Source of the DNA: JANOYC01 sp031428675
GTDB taxonomy: Bacteria > Actinomycetota > Actinomycetes > Actinomycetales > Microbacteriaceae
Direction: 5' to 3'
DNA: 17,875 nucleotides
NCBI GenBank assembly: GCA_031428675.1
Contig: JANOYC010000109.1
Location: forward strand, 1-17,875
Shown here: one piece after another, positions 7,641 through 13,885 of the stretch
Layout: each line of letters begins with the position of its first letter
How positions within the stretch are numbered: the stretch's first letter is position 1
Notes under the pieces: model-generated
Seen by the model: the letters and a program-made list of their open reading frames with translations, nothing else
Databases searched by the model: none
What the model was told of the DNA's origin: nothing
Position numbers and translations under genes: made by a program

Positions 7641-8117
7641 TTACGGTTCGACGATGACCATTGCGTTCATCGTGAGGTGTGGCGTGCAGTAGTAGGGGTA
7701 CTCCCCTGGCTCATCGAAGGTGAACGAGAAGGTGTCGCCTTCTTGTCCCTTCGGCGAGAGATCGTGGTCGAACGTGCCGTCAGGGTTGGCAAACCCGCGA
7801 AGTCCGCTGGACTCGTTGACGTCGCCCCATTCGCCGGAGGTGACGGTGTGGCCGATGGCTTCACCGTTTTTCCAGGTAACCGTCGTTCCGGCCTTGACCG
7901 TGAGGGTCTCCGGCATGAACTTCAGGCTGAGTGTGACGACGGTGTTCTCATCCGCGGTGACCTCGCCCGATTCTGCCGGCTGGCCCGAGCTGCCCTCAGA
8001 AGGCTGCATCTGGGATGGCTGAGAACCTGCGCATCCCGAGAGCGCTAAGACCAGAGCCGGCAGAACGAGCGCACCCGCGAGGGTGGTCTTAGTTGTCCAG
8101 TGCTGTGTGCGTGACAT
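7641..8117 (-). CDS. Amicyanin/plastocyanin-like blue copper lipoprotein
   Basis: A 158-residue exported cupredoxin. A signal peptide with lipobox LSGC (cysteine 29) is followed by a Ser/Gln/Glu-rich linker (30-55) and one cupredoxin domain (about 58-158). The type I copper ligands are all visible: His90 in IGHTVTSG, then Cys144, His147 and Met150 in YYCTPHLTM. The C-x2-H-x2-M spacing is that of amicyanin rather than plastocyanin. It probably carries electrons or binds copper at the outer face of the membrane. The ATG at 8117 is used because the sequence upstream of it is unlike a signal peptide and has no better start; no good Shine-Dalgarno is seen. It is the first gene of a two-gene unit with the next lipoprotein. 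Confidence 0.92.
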   Translation of the reverse strand: MSRTQHWTTKTTLAGALVLPALVLALSGCAGSQPSQMQPSEGSSGQPAESGEVTADENTVVTLSLKFMPETLTVKAGTTVTWKNGEAIGHTVTSGEWGDVNESSGLRGFANPDGTFDHDLSPKGQEGDTFSFTFDEPGEYPYYCTPHLTMNAMVIVEP

Positions 8118-8125
8118 GCAACCAG

Positions 8126-8142
8126 TTCGGCACCCTGCCGAA
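8126..8142. promoter_or_regulatory. Palindrome just upstream of the cupredoxin start
   Basis: TTCGGC (8126-8131) and GCCGAA (8137-8142) form a perfect 6-bp inverted repeat with a five-base spacer, eight bases before the cupredoxin ATG. It could be an operator or a small leader hairpin that controls translation. No matching promoter boxes could be assigned. Confidence 0.3.
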
Positions 8143-8189
8143 TCCGGTTTGCACTTTCTTTCGACGCACAGCAAAACCCCAGACTCCCC

Positions 8190-8256
8190 TCCGCCGAGTG
8201 AGCAGTTTCTGCTCTTATCCGGGCGGAATAGGAGCAGAAAGTGCTCACTCGGCGGA
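8190..8256. repeat. Long inverted repeat (25-bp arms)
   Basis: Arms 8190-8214 and 8232-8256 are complementary over 25 bp with one mismatch (G at 8205 against a G at 8241); the loop is 17 bases. The stem has no U-tract on either strand. It lies between the upstream region of the cupredoxin gene and the 3' end of the gene that stops at 8407. It may act as a terminator, a REP-like repeated element or a structured RNA; the sequence alone does not decide. Confidence 0.75.
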
Positions 8257-8261
8257 TTGGG

Positions 8262-8343
8262 GGGCCGGACCGCAGAACGCCTCTCGGCGCGAGGCCGCTC
8301 GGAGCGGCTAATAGTGGAGCCCGGGGTTACTGCGGTCCGGCCC
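8262..8343. repeat. Inverted repeat closing a branched structure (14-bp arms)
   Basis: GGGCCGGACCGCAG (8262-8275) is the exact reverse complement of 8330-8343. The 54 bases between contain a further hairpin, GCCGCT-CGG-AGCGGC (8294-8308), and a CTC/GAG pairing near 8281-8293, so a multi-branched fold is possible. It begins six bases after the 25-bp inverted repeat. No obvious target-site duplication flanks it. Confidence 0.65.
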
Positions 8344-8358
8344 GATCAGTTTAACAAA

Positions 8359-8397
8359 CTCTCCGACCGAGAGACCCGGTCGAGGCGCTTGAGCGCC
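8359..8397 (-). terminator. Small stem-loops just after the hypothetical gene, possible terminator
   Basis: GGCGC-TTGA-GCGCC (8384-8397) lies nine bases after the stop codon at 8407 on the minus strand. A second stem, CTCTC-CGACC-GAGAG (8359-8373), follows. Each is short and neither has a U-tract, so termination may instead depend on the larger inverted repeats further along. Confidence 0.3.
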
Positions 8398-8406
8398 CGC
8401 CGCGAG

Positions 8407-9036
8407 CTATTCCAGGCTCCCCGATCGGTGCATTCTGGCGCACGATGCGAATTCGTTCGCCGTCTGCGAAAGCCGCAACGCGCGGCGCGTCAACTCGGTG
8501 GCCCGCTCCGGATGGGCGCTCTCCTGATCGTCCGCAATGCTCGTCGCCCCCGCCGCCGCAACTCGGCAGAAGGCGGCGGCGCGATCGAGCGCGACCGCGA
8601 AGTCGCCCGTGAACAGCCCACGGAGGATCTGATCTGCGAGAGTGGTGATCTCCTCAGGTCCGGTGGGCACGACGGCACCGGCAACCATGGAGTCGATCGT
8701 TGTCAGCACATCGACGCCGCGCTGGTAGAGGTGACTCGTGTGCTCGGCATCCTGACGAATGAACGCGCGCAACAGGTAAATGCGCCAGAGCGCCCCCGGG
8801 AGGCTTTTCGCACTCGACCTCGCCCACAGTTCGGCGACCGCGTCGATGCCGTGCTCATCGGTGTAGGCGACCAAGCGGTCGAGCACCTCGGGATCGGTGA
8901 TCTCCCGAGCGCGACTCAGGAGCACGTTTGCGGTGTCATGCGCAACCTTCATGACCTGCGCCGGGTCAGCGCCGCCCTCATACTCGTCGAACTTGTCGCC
9001 CGAGTATTGGGTGGGCTTGTGAAACTCGTCGGTCAC
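8407..9036 (-). CDS. Conserved actinobacterial hypothetical protein
   Basis: A 209-residue, probably cytoplasmic protein with no signal peptide or membrane segment. It is mostly helical with short acidic stretches. The N-terminus (MTDEFHKPTQYSGDKFDEYE) and the central LWARSSAKSLPGALWRIYLLR followed by IRQDAEHTSHLYQRG look like a sequence I recall as widely conserved in Microbacteriaceae and relatives, without known function. The GTG at 9036 gives the expected N-terminus; the upstream GGTGGG is a poor Shine-Dalgarno. It is transcribed alone, away from the tRNA gene, with structured DNA downstream. Confidence 0.85.
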   Translation of the reverse strand: MTDEFHKPTQYSGDKFDEYEGGADPAQVMKVAHDTANVLLSRAREITDPEVLDRLVAYTDEHGIDAVAELWARSSAKSLPGALWRIYLLRAFIRQDAEHTSHLYQRGVDVLTTIDSMVAGAVVPTGPEEITTLADQILRGLFTGDFAVALDRAAAFCRVAAAGATSIADDQESAHPERATELTRRALRLSQTANEFASCARMHRSGSLE

Positions 9037-9193
9037 CCCACCACGCTAGCCGCAGCGGTGGCACAGTGAAGCGGGATGCGCCAATTCAGCCGTGCGATGT
9101 GATCCAGACCCAGCCGGCAGGGGGTTGAATTTGTGCGCGGAGACCGCGTCAGCGCGAAAATCACCTCGCCGCTCGCGGTACGCTTATCTCCAC

Positions 9194-9266
9194 GGGCCTG
9201 TAGCTCAGCTGGCAGAGCATCGGACTTTTAATCCGCGGGTCGTGGGTTCGAGCCCCACCGGGCCCA
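9194..9266 (+). tRNA. tRNA-Lys (anticodon TTT)
   Basis: A 73-base cloverleaf. The acceptor stem pairs GGGCCTG (9194-9200) with CGGGCCC (9259-9265). The D arm is GCTC...GAGC; the anticodon loop CTTTTAA carries TTT; the T arm is GTGGG-TTCGAGC-CCCAC. The discriminator base is A (9266). The gene does not encode the CCA end (it is followed by CCC). The outer anticodon-stem pair is a T-C mismatch. Confidence 0.95.
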
Positions 9267-9390
9267 CCCTTTTCGTCCCTTTGTCTATGGGGCTTTTCGG
9301 ACCATCTCGGTCATCGTGGAATCGTCTAGCCCGCGATCCCGCGGCCGCGGCGTATGTCCCGTTCGATGAGCTTGCCGCGGTTGACACGTC

Positions 9391-9430
9391 GTACACGTGG
9401 TACACGTGGTACACGTGGTACACGTGGTAC
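9391..9430. repeat. 9-bp tandem array upstream of the TA-like pair
   Basis: Four perfect copies of GTACACGTG (9391-9426) plus a partial GTAC (9427-9430); a degenerate copy (TGACACGTC) precedes it at 9382-9390. Each unit joins two palindromes, GTAC and CACGTG. A separate TGTACA follows at 9435-9440, the same core that is known from YefM-YoeB operators. It is probably the binding array for autoregulation by the antitoxin. A perfect TTGACA (9381-9386) abuts the array. Confidence 0.75.
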
Positions 9431-9459
9431 TTGTTGTACAGGTCGATCTAGGCGATGCT
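9431..9459 (+). promoter_or_regulatory. Possible promoter of the TA-like pair (leaderless)
   Basis: TTGTTG (9431-9436) and GATGCT (9454-9459) are 17 bp apart, and the implied start site falls at or very near the ATG at 9466. There is no convincing Shine-Dalgarno before that ATG, which fits a leaderless message. The -10 match is weak. TTGACA at 9381 is a better -35 but has no clear -10 at the right distance. Confidence 0.3.
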
Positions 9460-9465
9460 TCATTT

Positions 9466-9873
9466 ATGGCTAAGTACTCTGCGTCCCAAGCACGCGCCAA
9501 CATCAAGGACATCCTCGATGCATCACAGAGCGGCCGAGCCGTGAGCGTCGAACGAGGTTCCCGCACCTTCGCTGTTGTCGACGGCGAGCGCCTTCGCAAG
9601 CACTTCGCGTCCACCGTCTCCGCCAAGCCGGAAGCGGTCATGGACGACGGCGCTTGGGTCATGACCATTCCAGGCCTTCCGATTGCAGTCGAGGCCACGC
9701 TCTACGAGGACGCCATTACCGAGCTCGTCGACGCACTTCGGGAATATGCCGAGGACTGGCATGGCCGGCTCGGTCAGGCCCCGAACCACAGTGGGAACTG
9801 GGGTCTCGTTCAACTTGTCGAGCTGTCGACCGAAGAGCAGCTGAAGCAGTGGCTCACCGGGAACATTGAGTAA
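9466..9873 (+). CDS. Putative antitoxin: Phd/YefM-like N-terminus with a HicB-like C-terminal part
   Basis: A 135-residue protein. Residues 1-50 read like a Phd/YefM DNA-binding domain (YSASQARANIKDILDASQSGR, then VERGSRTFAVVDGERLR). Residues 62-98 resemble the HicB antitoxin fold: GAWVMTIPGLPIAVEA, then TLYEDAITELVDALREYAEDW, as in HicB proteins where a strand with a PGLP turn precedes an amphipathic helix. The C-terminus (110-135) is unassigned. The ATG at 9466 is chosen; the frame runs on upstream into the 9-bp repeat array and would encode a spurious HVV repeat. The stop overlaps the next gene by eight bases. I infer that it neutralises the following protein and binds the upstream array. 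Confidence 0.75.
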   Translation: MAKYSASQARANIKDILDASQSGRAVSVERGSRTFAVVDGERLRKHFASTVSAKPEAVMDDGAWVMTIPGLPIAVEATLYEDAITELVDALREYAEDWHGRLGQAPNHSGNWGLVQLVELSTEEQLKQWLTGNIE

Positions 9874-10387
9874 GCACCCGGCTCCCGACCGCGAGCGCCA
9901 CGCCGACTTCTGCGTCCTCGAGGGCTGGGAGATCGTCCACGGCTCTACCGGGAAGCCCATGCAACACCACCGCACCTACGAACTCGTCATTCCTTCCGGC
10001 GAGATCCTGCGTACCCGCATTTCGAAGCCGATCGACCGAACGACTTACTCGGCCTCGATGTGGTCGGCGATCCTTCGCGATCAGCTCAAAGTCACAAACG
10101 ATGAGTTCTGGGACTGCGTGCAGAATGAGGTGCTCCCGGATCGCGGCGGTGTCACCTTCACGCCAAACCCGAAGGCACTGCCGCTCCATCTCCTGAATGA
10201 ACTTATCGAGCGAGTCGGGATGGCGCCTGAAGACGCGATCGCGCTCACGCTGAAAGAAGCGCTTCAGCGCATGAACGAGTACTGGTCCGAAGTCGCTGAC
10301 ACTGATGCGCGGCGAGTTCGCCAGAAGGTGGCCATCGACGAACGCGCGCAGATCCCGGTAACCCCCGATGCAGATCGGCCCGACTAG
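9866..10387 (+). CDS. Putative toxin of the TA-like pair, HicA-like
   Basis: A 173-residue protein, of a family I recall being annotated in actinobacteria as a cytotoxic translational repressor of a toxin-antitoxin system. The core (about residues 31-85) has a HicA-like order: a GKPMQHHRTYEL segment with two histidines, a P-S/D-G turn (IPSGEILRTRIS), then WSAILRDQLKVTNDEFW, resembling the HicA helix that ends in IL+Q. The basic residues and His34/His35 are candidates for RNA binding or catalysis. The rest (about 100-173) is longer than in classical HicA (60-80 residues). The start is a TTG at 9866 that overlaps the antitoxin stop; the next in-frame ATG would remove residues 1-31. Confidence 0.65.
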   Translation: MSKHPAPDRERHADFCVLEGWEIVHGSTGKPMQHHRTYELVIPSGEILRTRISKPIDRTTYSASMWSAILRDQLKVTNDEFWDCVQNEVLPDRGGVTFTPNPKALPLHLLNELIERVGMAPEDAIALTLKEALQRMNEYWSEVADTDARRVRQKVAIDERAQIPVTPDADRPD

Positions 10388-10397
10388 ATCCCACCGA

Positions 10398-10426
10398 TTG
10401 CATCGGCCGTTCGTTAATGTAAGTAT
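10398..10426 (+). promoter_or_regulatory. Predicted promoter of the metal sensor-exporter operon (leaderless)
   Basis: -35 TTGCAT (10398-10403) and -10 AAGTAT (10421-10426) are 17 bp apart. The implied start site is at or next to the ATG at 10433, and no Shine-Dalgarno is present. The ArsR-type operator should overlap this region; TTAATGTAAGTAT is AT-rich for this genome, but no clean palindrome was found. Confidence 0.45.
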
Positions 10427-10432
10427 CTGCGC

Positions 10433-10795
10433 ATGGATGCAGTTAAGCAGCAAGATCGTCAGGAGGCCTCCTCGCTCGAGGTCGAGCACGCCGCGGAAAT
10501 CTTCGCGATGCTCGCCGACACGACGCGCATCCGACTGATCATCGCTCTGGCTGACAGCGGCGAGCTGTCGGTAAGCCACCTCGCCGACATCGTCGACAAG
10601 AGCCCCGCCGCAGTCTCGCAACATCTCGCGAAATTACGGCTTGCGCGGATCGTCACGAATAGACGTCACGGCACGACGATTTTCTACGCGCTTGCGGATG
10701 AGCACGCGATCGACCTGGTGCGCACCGCAGTGCTCCAGGCCGAGCATTCCTTCGACGCACACCCGAGGCACCACCGGAACGGAAGCAGCAACTGA
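10433..10795 (+). CDS. ArsR/SmtB-family metal-sensing repressor, KmtR-like
   Basis: A 120-residue winged-helix repressor. The HTH is in LSVSHLADIVDKSPAAVSQHLAKLRLARIV (about 45-74), with the wing RRHGTTIFYAL. There are no CxC metal residues in the recognition helix as in ArsR/CadC. The alpha-5 site of SmtB/CzrA/NmtR (D-x-H-x10-H-x2-H/E) is altered: Q102 replaces the first downstream His. Instead His91, Glu104, His105, His113 and His114 match the five ligands reported for Mycobacterium KmtR (His88, Glu101, His102, His110, His111), all with an offset of three. It therefore probably senses Ni(II)/Co(II) and represses the downstream CDF exporter, whose ATG overlaps its stop by one base. Confidence 0.9.
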   Translation: MDAVKQQDRQEASSLEVEHAAEIFAMLADTTRIRLIIALADSGELSVSHLADIVDKSPAAVSQHLAKLRLARIVTNRRHGTTIFYALADEHAIDLVRTAVLQAEHSFDAHPRHHRNGSSN

Positions 10796-11847
10796 TGGCC
10801 AGGCCAGTCGAAGAGGATCACGCCCAGAACCACGCCCAGGGTCATGCCCTGGATCACGACTACGACCACGACCACGGTCCGGGCGAACACAGCCACGAAC
10901 ATCCGACCGGCATCAAGGGCTTCTTCTACGGACTGTTCGTGCCCCACAGCCACGATGCCGCCGACTCGATCGACGACGCGTTGGAGTCGAATGCCCGCGG
11001 CATCCGGGCGCTGAAGATCAGCCTCGTCATTCTCCTTGCGACGACACTCCTCCAGCTTGTCGTTGTGATCGTGAGCGGATCGGTCGCGCTGCTCGCCGAC
11101 ACGATCCACAACTTTTCCGATGCCCTTACCGCGGTGCCACTCTGGATCGCGTTCGTCCTCGGACGCCGAGCTGCCACACGCCGCTACACCTTCGGCTTCG
11201 GCCGCGCCGAAGACCTCGCAGGCCTTTTTATCGTCCTCGTCATTGTGACCTCCGCGATCGTTGCTGCCTGGGCGTCGATCGATCGACTGGTTCACCCCCA
11301 GCCGATCACCAACCCATGGTGGGTTCTGGCCGCCGGCCTGATCGGCTTCGCCGGAAACGAGATCGTTGCCGTCTACCGCATACGTGTCGGCAATCAGATC
11401 GGTTCTGCCGCGCTGGTCGCGGATGGGGTTCACGCCCGCACGGACGGTTTCACCTCGCTGGCGGTCGTCGTCGGAGCGATAGGCGTCATTCTCGGCTTTC
11501 CGCTCGCCGACCCGATCGTCGGACTCATCATCTCGGTTGCGATCTTCATCCTTCTGGTCGGCACAGTGCGCACCGTCGGGCGACGGCTGATGGACGGGAT
11601 TGAGCCCGACCTCGTCGACAAGGCCGAGGCTGCATTGGCCTCCACATCGGGCGTTCTCACGGTCACCGATCTGCGCCTGCGATGGGTCGGTCATCGACTC
11701 CAGGGAGCCGCTCGACTCGGTGTGACGGACGGCCAGCTGTCGGTCGTGCAGGAGATCGCTCACGAAGCCAAACGCAACGTTGTGCGCGCTCTTCCCAGTG
11801 TCGAACGCTTCGACCTGCGGCTGAAAACTGGCGAGCCCGACCGCTGA
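10795..11847 (+). CDS. Cation diffusion facilitator (CDF) metal exporter
   Basis: A 350-residue inner-membrane metal/proton antiporter. The N-terminus is a histidine-rich tail: nine His between residues 9 and 36, plus His51 and His53. About six transmembrane helices follow. The two transport-site motifs are visible: LLADTIHNFSD in helix 2 (His105, Asp109) and VADGVHARTD in helix 5 (His213, Asp217). The C-terminal cytosolic domain (about 285-350) is typical. The ATG overlaps the stop of the KmtR-like gene (TGATG), so the two are coupled. In mycobacteria KmtR controls the CDF protein Rv2025c, which makes cobalt/nickel export the most likely role; zinc cannot be excluded from the H-x3-D motifs alone. 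Confidence 0.93.
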   Translation: MARPVEEDHAQNHAQGHALDHDYDHDHGPGEHSHEHPTGIKGFFYGLFVPHSHDAADSIDDALESNARGIRALKISLVILLATTLLQLVVVIVSGSVALLADTIHNFSDALTAVPLWIAFVLGRRAATRRYTFGFGRAEDLAGLFIVLVIVTSAIVAAWASIDRLVHPQPITNPWWVLAAGLIGFAGNEIVAVYRIRVGNQIGSAALVADGVHARTDGFTSLAVVVGAIGVILGFPLADPIVGLIISVAIFILLVGTVRTVGRRLMDGIEPDLVDKAEAALASTSGVLTVTDLRLRWVGHRLQGAARLGVTDGQLSVVQEIAHEAKRNVVRALPSVERFDLRLKTGEPDR

Positions 11848-11921
11848 ACGAGCCGCTCGGCGCGCGAACGGGCCCTCATGATCATTGCCATGGTCCGGTG
11901 GGTCGACGGGAAGAGACTCCG

Positions 11922-12905
11922 CTACAACTGCGCCAGATCGACGGCGGTCACCCGAACCCCAGTCACGATCTCGGCACCGGGGGCAAGACGGGGCGCGACA
12001 CTTTCGGGATCCGCACGTTCAGGACCCCACAGCGGCGCGTTCGCAGGTTCCACGCCCAGCGCCCACGCGCCGCGCTCAGGAAGCACCCACTGGTACAACC
12101 GCGGAAGGCTCGCGGCAGTCCAGCTGATCGCGACTCCGGATCCCTCGGGCGAGCACACCACGGCTTCGGACCACTCTGACTGTGATTCCAGTTCCAAGTG
12201 TTCGAAAACCGTCTCTTCGGAACCGTTGAGAACCGGCGGAATCACTGAAGGGTCGCGCACGGACTCGGTCACTTCGCGGGTCACCCAACGCCCAGAAGGC
12301 GCAGTGACAGTGCTACCAGGCACAAGCGTGGGCGCTCCGATGTTGACGTGGTAAAGCCACGCAATGGGTTCGTCGGTGACACCGATATTGGTGATCGTGT
12401 CGCGAATTTCGATCGTGTGGTCGCTTGTGGCTGCAACGATCACTCGCTCGACCCGGACGCGACGACCGAAAAGTAGCGCGTCCTCGATCGCACCGGTGAC
12501 GCGCACCTCGATATCGTCCCCGCGGCGGCGACGAAACCAGCGCACATCAACTGCAGGAGTGAGACTGTGGGTTCCATGTAGCCCGAGCCCATCGCGCGGC
12601 TGCCCAATGTTGCCGGGTCCGCACGTGGTTACCAGTCCGCCCAGGAATCGTTGCGCCCACGTAGCTCCCGCTCCCGGATCGCCCGAGATCGGCGAACGCC
12701 AGGCTATGGGTCGCGAACGCCACCAAGCGGCACCGATGTCGAGACCGCGATCGCACAGAATGTCGAAATCCCAACCGTCGAAAAGTCGAATGCGCAGCAC
12801 TCGCCGCCCTGCGTGATCCCTGAGTTCTTCGACGTCGGCGAGAGCCGCGATGTTGCCGATGAGGCCAGCGTCGATCAGCGCCCCCACCGACATAGGTTCA
12901 CTCAT
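11922..12905 (-). CDS. DUF4432 family protein, aldose 1-epimerase-like
   Basis: A 327-residue cytoplasmic protein with galactose-mutarotase-like features: FDILCDRGLDIGAAWW near residues 47-62, the GGLVTTCGPGNIG turn followed by GLGLHGTHS, AWLYHVNIGAP, and LGVEPANAPLWG near the C-terminus. This pattern is that of DUF4432, whose members sit in many sugar operons; the reaction is not established for most. The ATG overlaps the stop of the preceding isomerase-like gene (ATGA). It is the last gene of the sugar operon and converges on the CDF gene with 74 bp between stops and no clear terminator. It may convert the anomer or epimer of the imported sugar, but this is inference. Confidence 0.88.
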   Translation of the reverse strand: MSEPMSVGALIDAGLIGNIAALADVEELRDHAGRRVLRIRLFDGWDFDILCDRGLDIGAAWWRSRPIAWRSPISGDPGAGATWAQRFLGGLVTTCGPGNIGQPRDGLGLHGTHSLTPAVDVRWFRRRRGDDIEVRVTGAIEDALLFGRRVRVERVIVAATSDHTIEIRDTITNIGVTDEPIAWLYHVNIGAPTLVPGSTVTAPSGRWVTREVTESVRDPSVIPPVLNGSEETVFEHLELESQSEWSEAVVCSPEGSGVAISWTAASLPRLYQWVLPERGAWALGVEPANAPLWGPERADPESVAPRLAPGAEIVTGVRVTAVDLAQL

Positions 12906-13885
12906 GCTTCAGGAGGTCGACAGATGAGCGCAACGCCGGTGCCGCTTAGCTTGATCGGCCCGGCTGCCGCGGGAACGATCGCGGTAGAGCCACGCGGCAA
13001 ACGGATGTTCCGCGCGTCCTTCATCGAGAGTTCGCCCTCGGCCACCACCACTATCGCGAAGCCGTGGTCGACCGTGGCGCTCCCGTCGACGACGACTCGA
13101 TCGAGACGGAAATACCGGTCGGCGTCCGCCGGGAACAGTGACCCAGTCGCCGGCGCAGCACGCACGAGTTCACCTATCTCCGCTGTGCTTCGGCCGCGTA
13201 AGGCGACCGCGCCGAGCGCCGTCTCGAATCCCACGCCCAGATGCCCGTCGCGTTCGCCATCGAGCGCGAACCCGTCCCATTCGAGGAGGATCGAGAGGTC
13301 TTCCGGCTGTTGGAGTTCGAGGAGGAATACGCCCTCACCGATGGCGTGAAGCTCACCCGGCGGCACCCAAACGACGTCACCTGCGACGACGTCGATCTCG
13401 TGCAATAGCGACAGCAGGCCGGCGGTATCCTGCCGCGTGACGAGGTCGTGCAACTCGTCCTTGCTGACATCTGAGCGGAGGCCTACGTGAACCTTGCCTC
13501 CTTGGAGTATGTACCACGCCTCTGCCTTCCCGTGAGTTCGCCCGAGGTGCGCCATGGCCCATTCGTCGGAGGGGTGTGCATGCACAGGGAGCCGCTGCCC
13601 AGCATCGAGGAGCTTAACGAGCAAGCACAAGTCGTCGCCGAAGCGCGCGACGTGCTCGCGGCCCAGCCAATACTCCGGGCTTGCCGTTATCGCATCCTTC
13701 AAGAGGCGCCCATCAGGTAGCACCGTGAGCCCGAGACGGGGTTCGCCCGCGATAGTGGTGGTGGAACCGACCCAGTCTTCTGGCTCCCGTTCCGGAGCGG
13801 TCGGTTCGCCGCGGAAGGCCGCAATTCGCGCGCCCCCGCGGTAGAACCGTTCGGGTGGCCTATTGGACGAGACGAGCAGGGTCAT
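12902..13885 (-). CDS. Class I mannose-6-phosphate isomerase-like protein
   Basis: A 327-residue cupin-type isomerase. The metal-site motifs of class I phosphomannose isomerase are present: LPVHAHPSDEWA (His102, His104), GKAEAWYIL (Glu122), and WVPPGELHAIGEG (His180). The size fits the short bacterial ManA type (about 310-330 residues). The expected reaction is mannose-6-P to fructose-6-P, feeding the kinase and aldolase encoded upstream; another aldose/ketose phosphate pair is possible. It is coupled at both ends: its ATG overlaps the kinase stop and its stop overlaps the DUF4432 start. A GGAG lies just upstream of the ATG. Confidence 0.9.
   Translation of the reverse strand: MTLLVSSNRPPERFYRGGARIAAFRGEPTAPEREPEDWVGSTTTIAGEPRLGLTVLPDGRLLKDAITASPEYWLGREHVARFGDDLCLLVKLLDAGQRLPVHAHPSDEWAMAHLGRTHGKAEAWYILQGGKVHVGLRSDVSKDELHDLVTRQDTAGLLSLLHEIDVVAGDVVWVPPGELHAIGEGVFLLELQQPEDLSILLEWDGFALDGERDGHLGVGFETALGAVALRGRSTAEIGELVRAAPATGSLFPADADRYFRLDRVVVDGSATVDHGFAIVVVAEGELSMKDARNIRLPRGSTAIVPAAAGPIKLSGTGVALICRPPEA

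Noticed and set aside
8083..9069. Long plus-strand frame across the structured intergenic region and the 8407 gene
   Set aside because: It is Arg-rich, crosses both inverted repeats, and lies opposite a convincing minus-strand gene.
9267..9390. Possible integration site downstream of tRNA-Lys
   Set aside because: No direct repeat of the tRNA 3' end and no integrase were seen in the window. The TA-like pair next to a tRNA is suggestive only.
9205..9423. Minus-strand frame with a YHVYHVYHVY start
   Set aside because: It reads through the repeat array and across the tRNA gene; there is no plausible start or protein family.
9397..9465. N-terminal extension of the antitoxin frame through the repeat array (HVVHVVHVV)
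   Set aside because: It is a by-product of 9-bp repeats, which stay in frame. The ATG at 9466 gives a normal Phd/YefM N-terminus.
11848..11921. Terminator between the convergent CDF and DUF4432 genes
   Set aside because: Only short GC-rich complementarities; nothing that stands out from the background.
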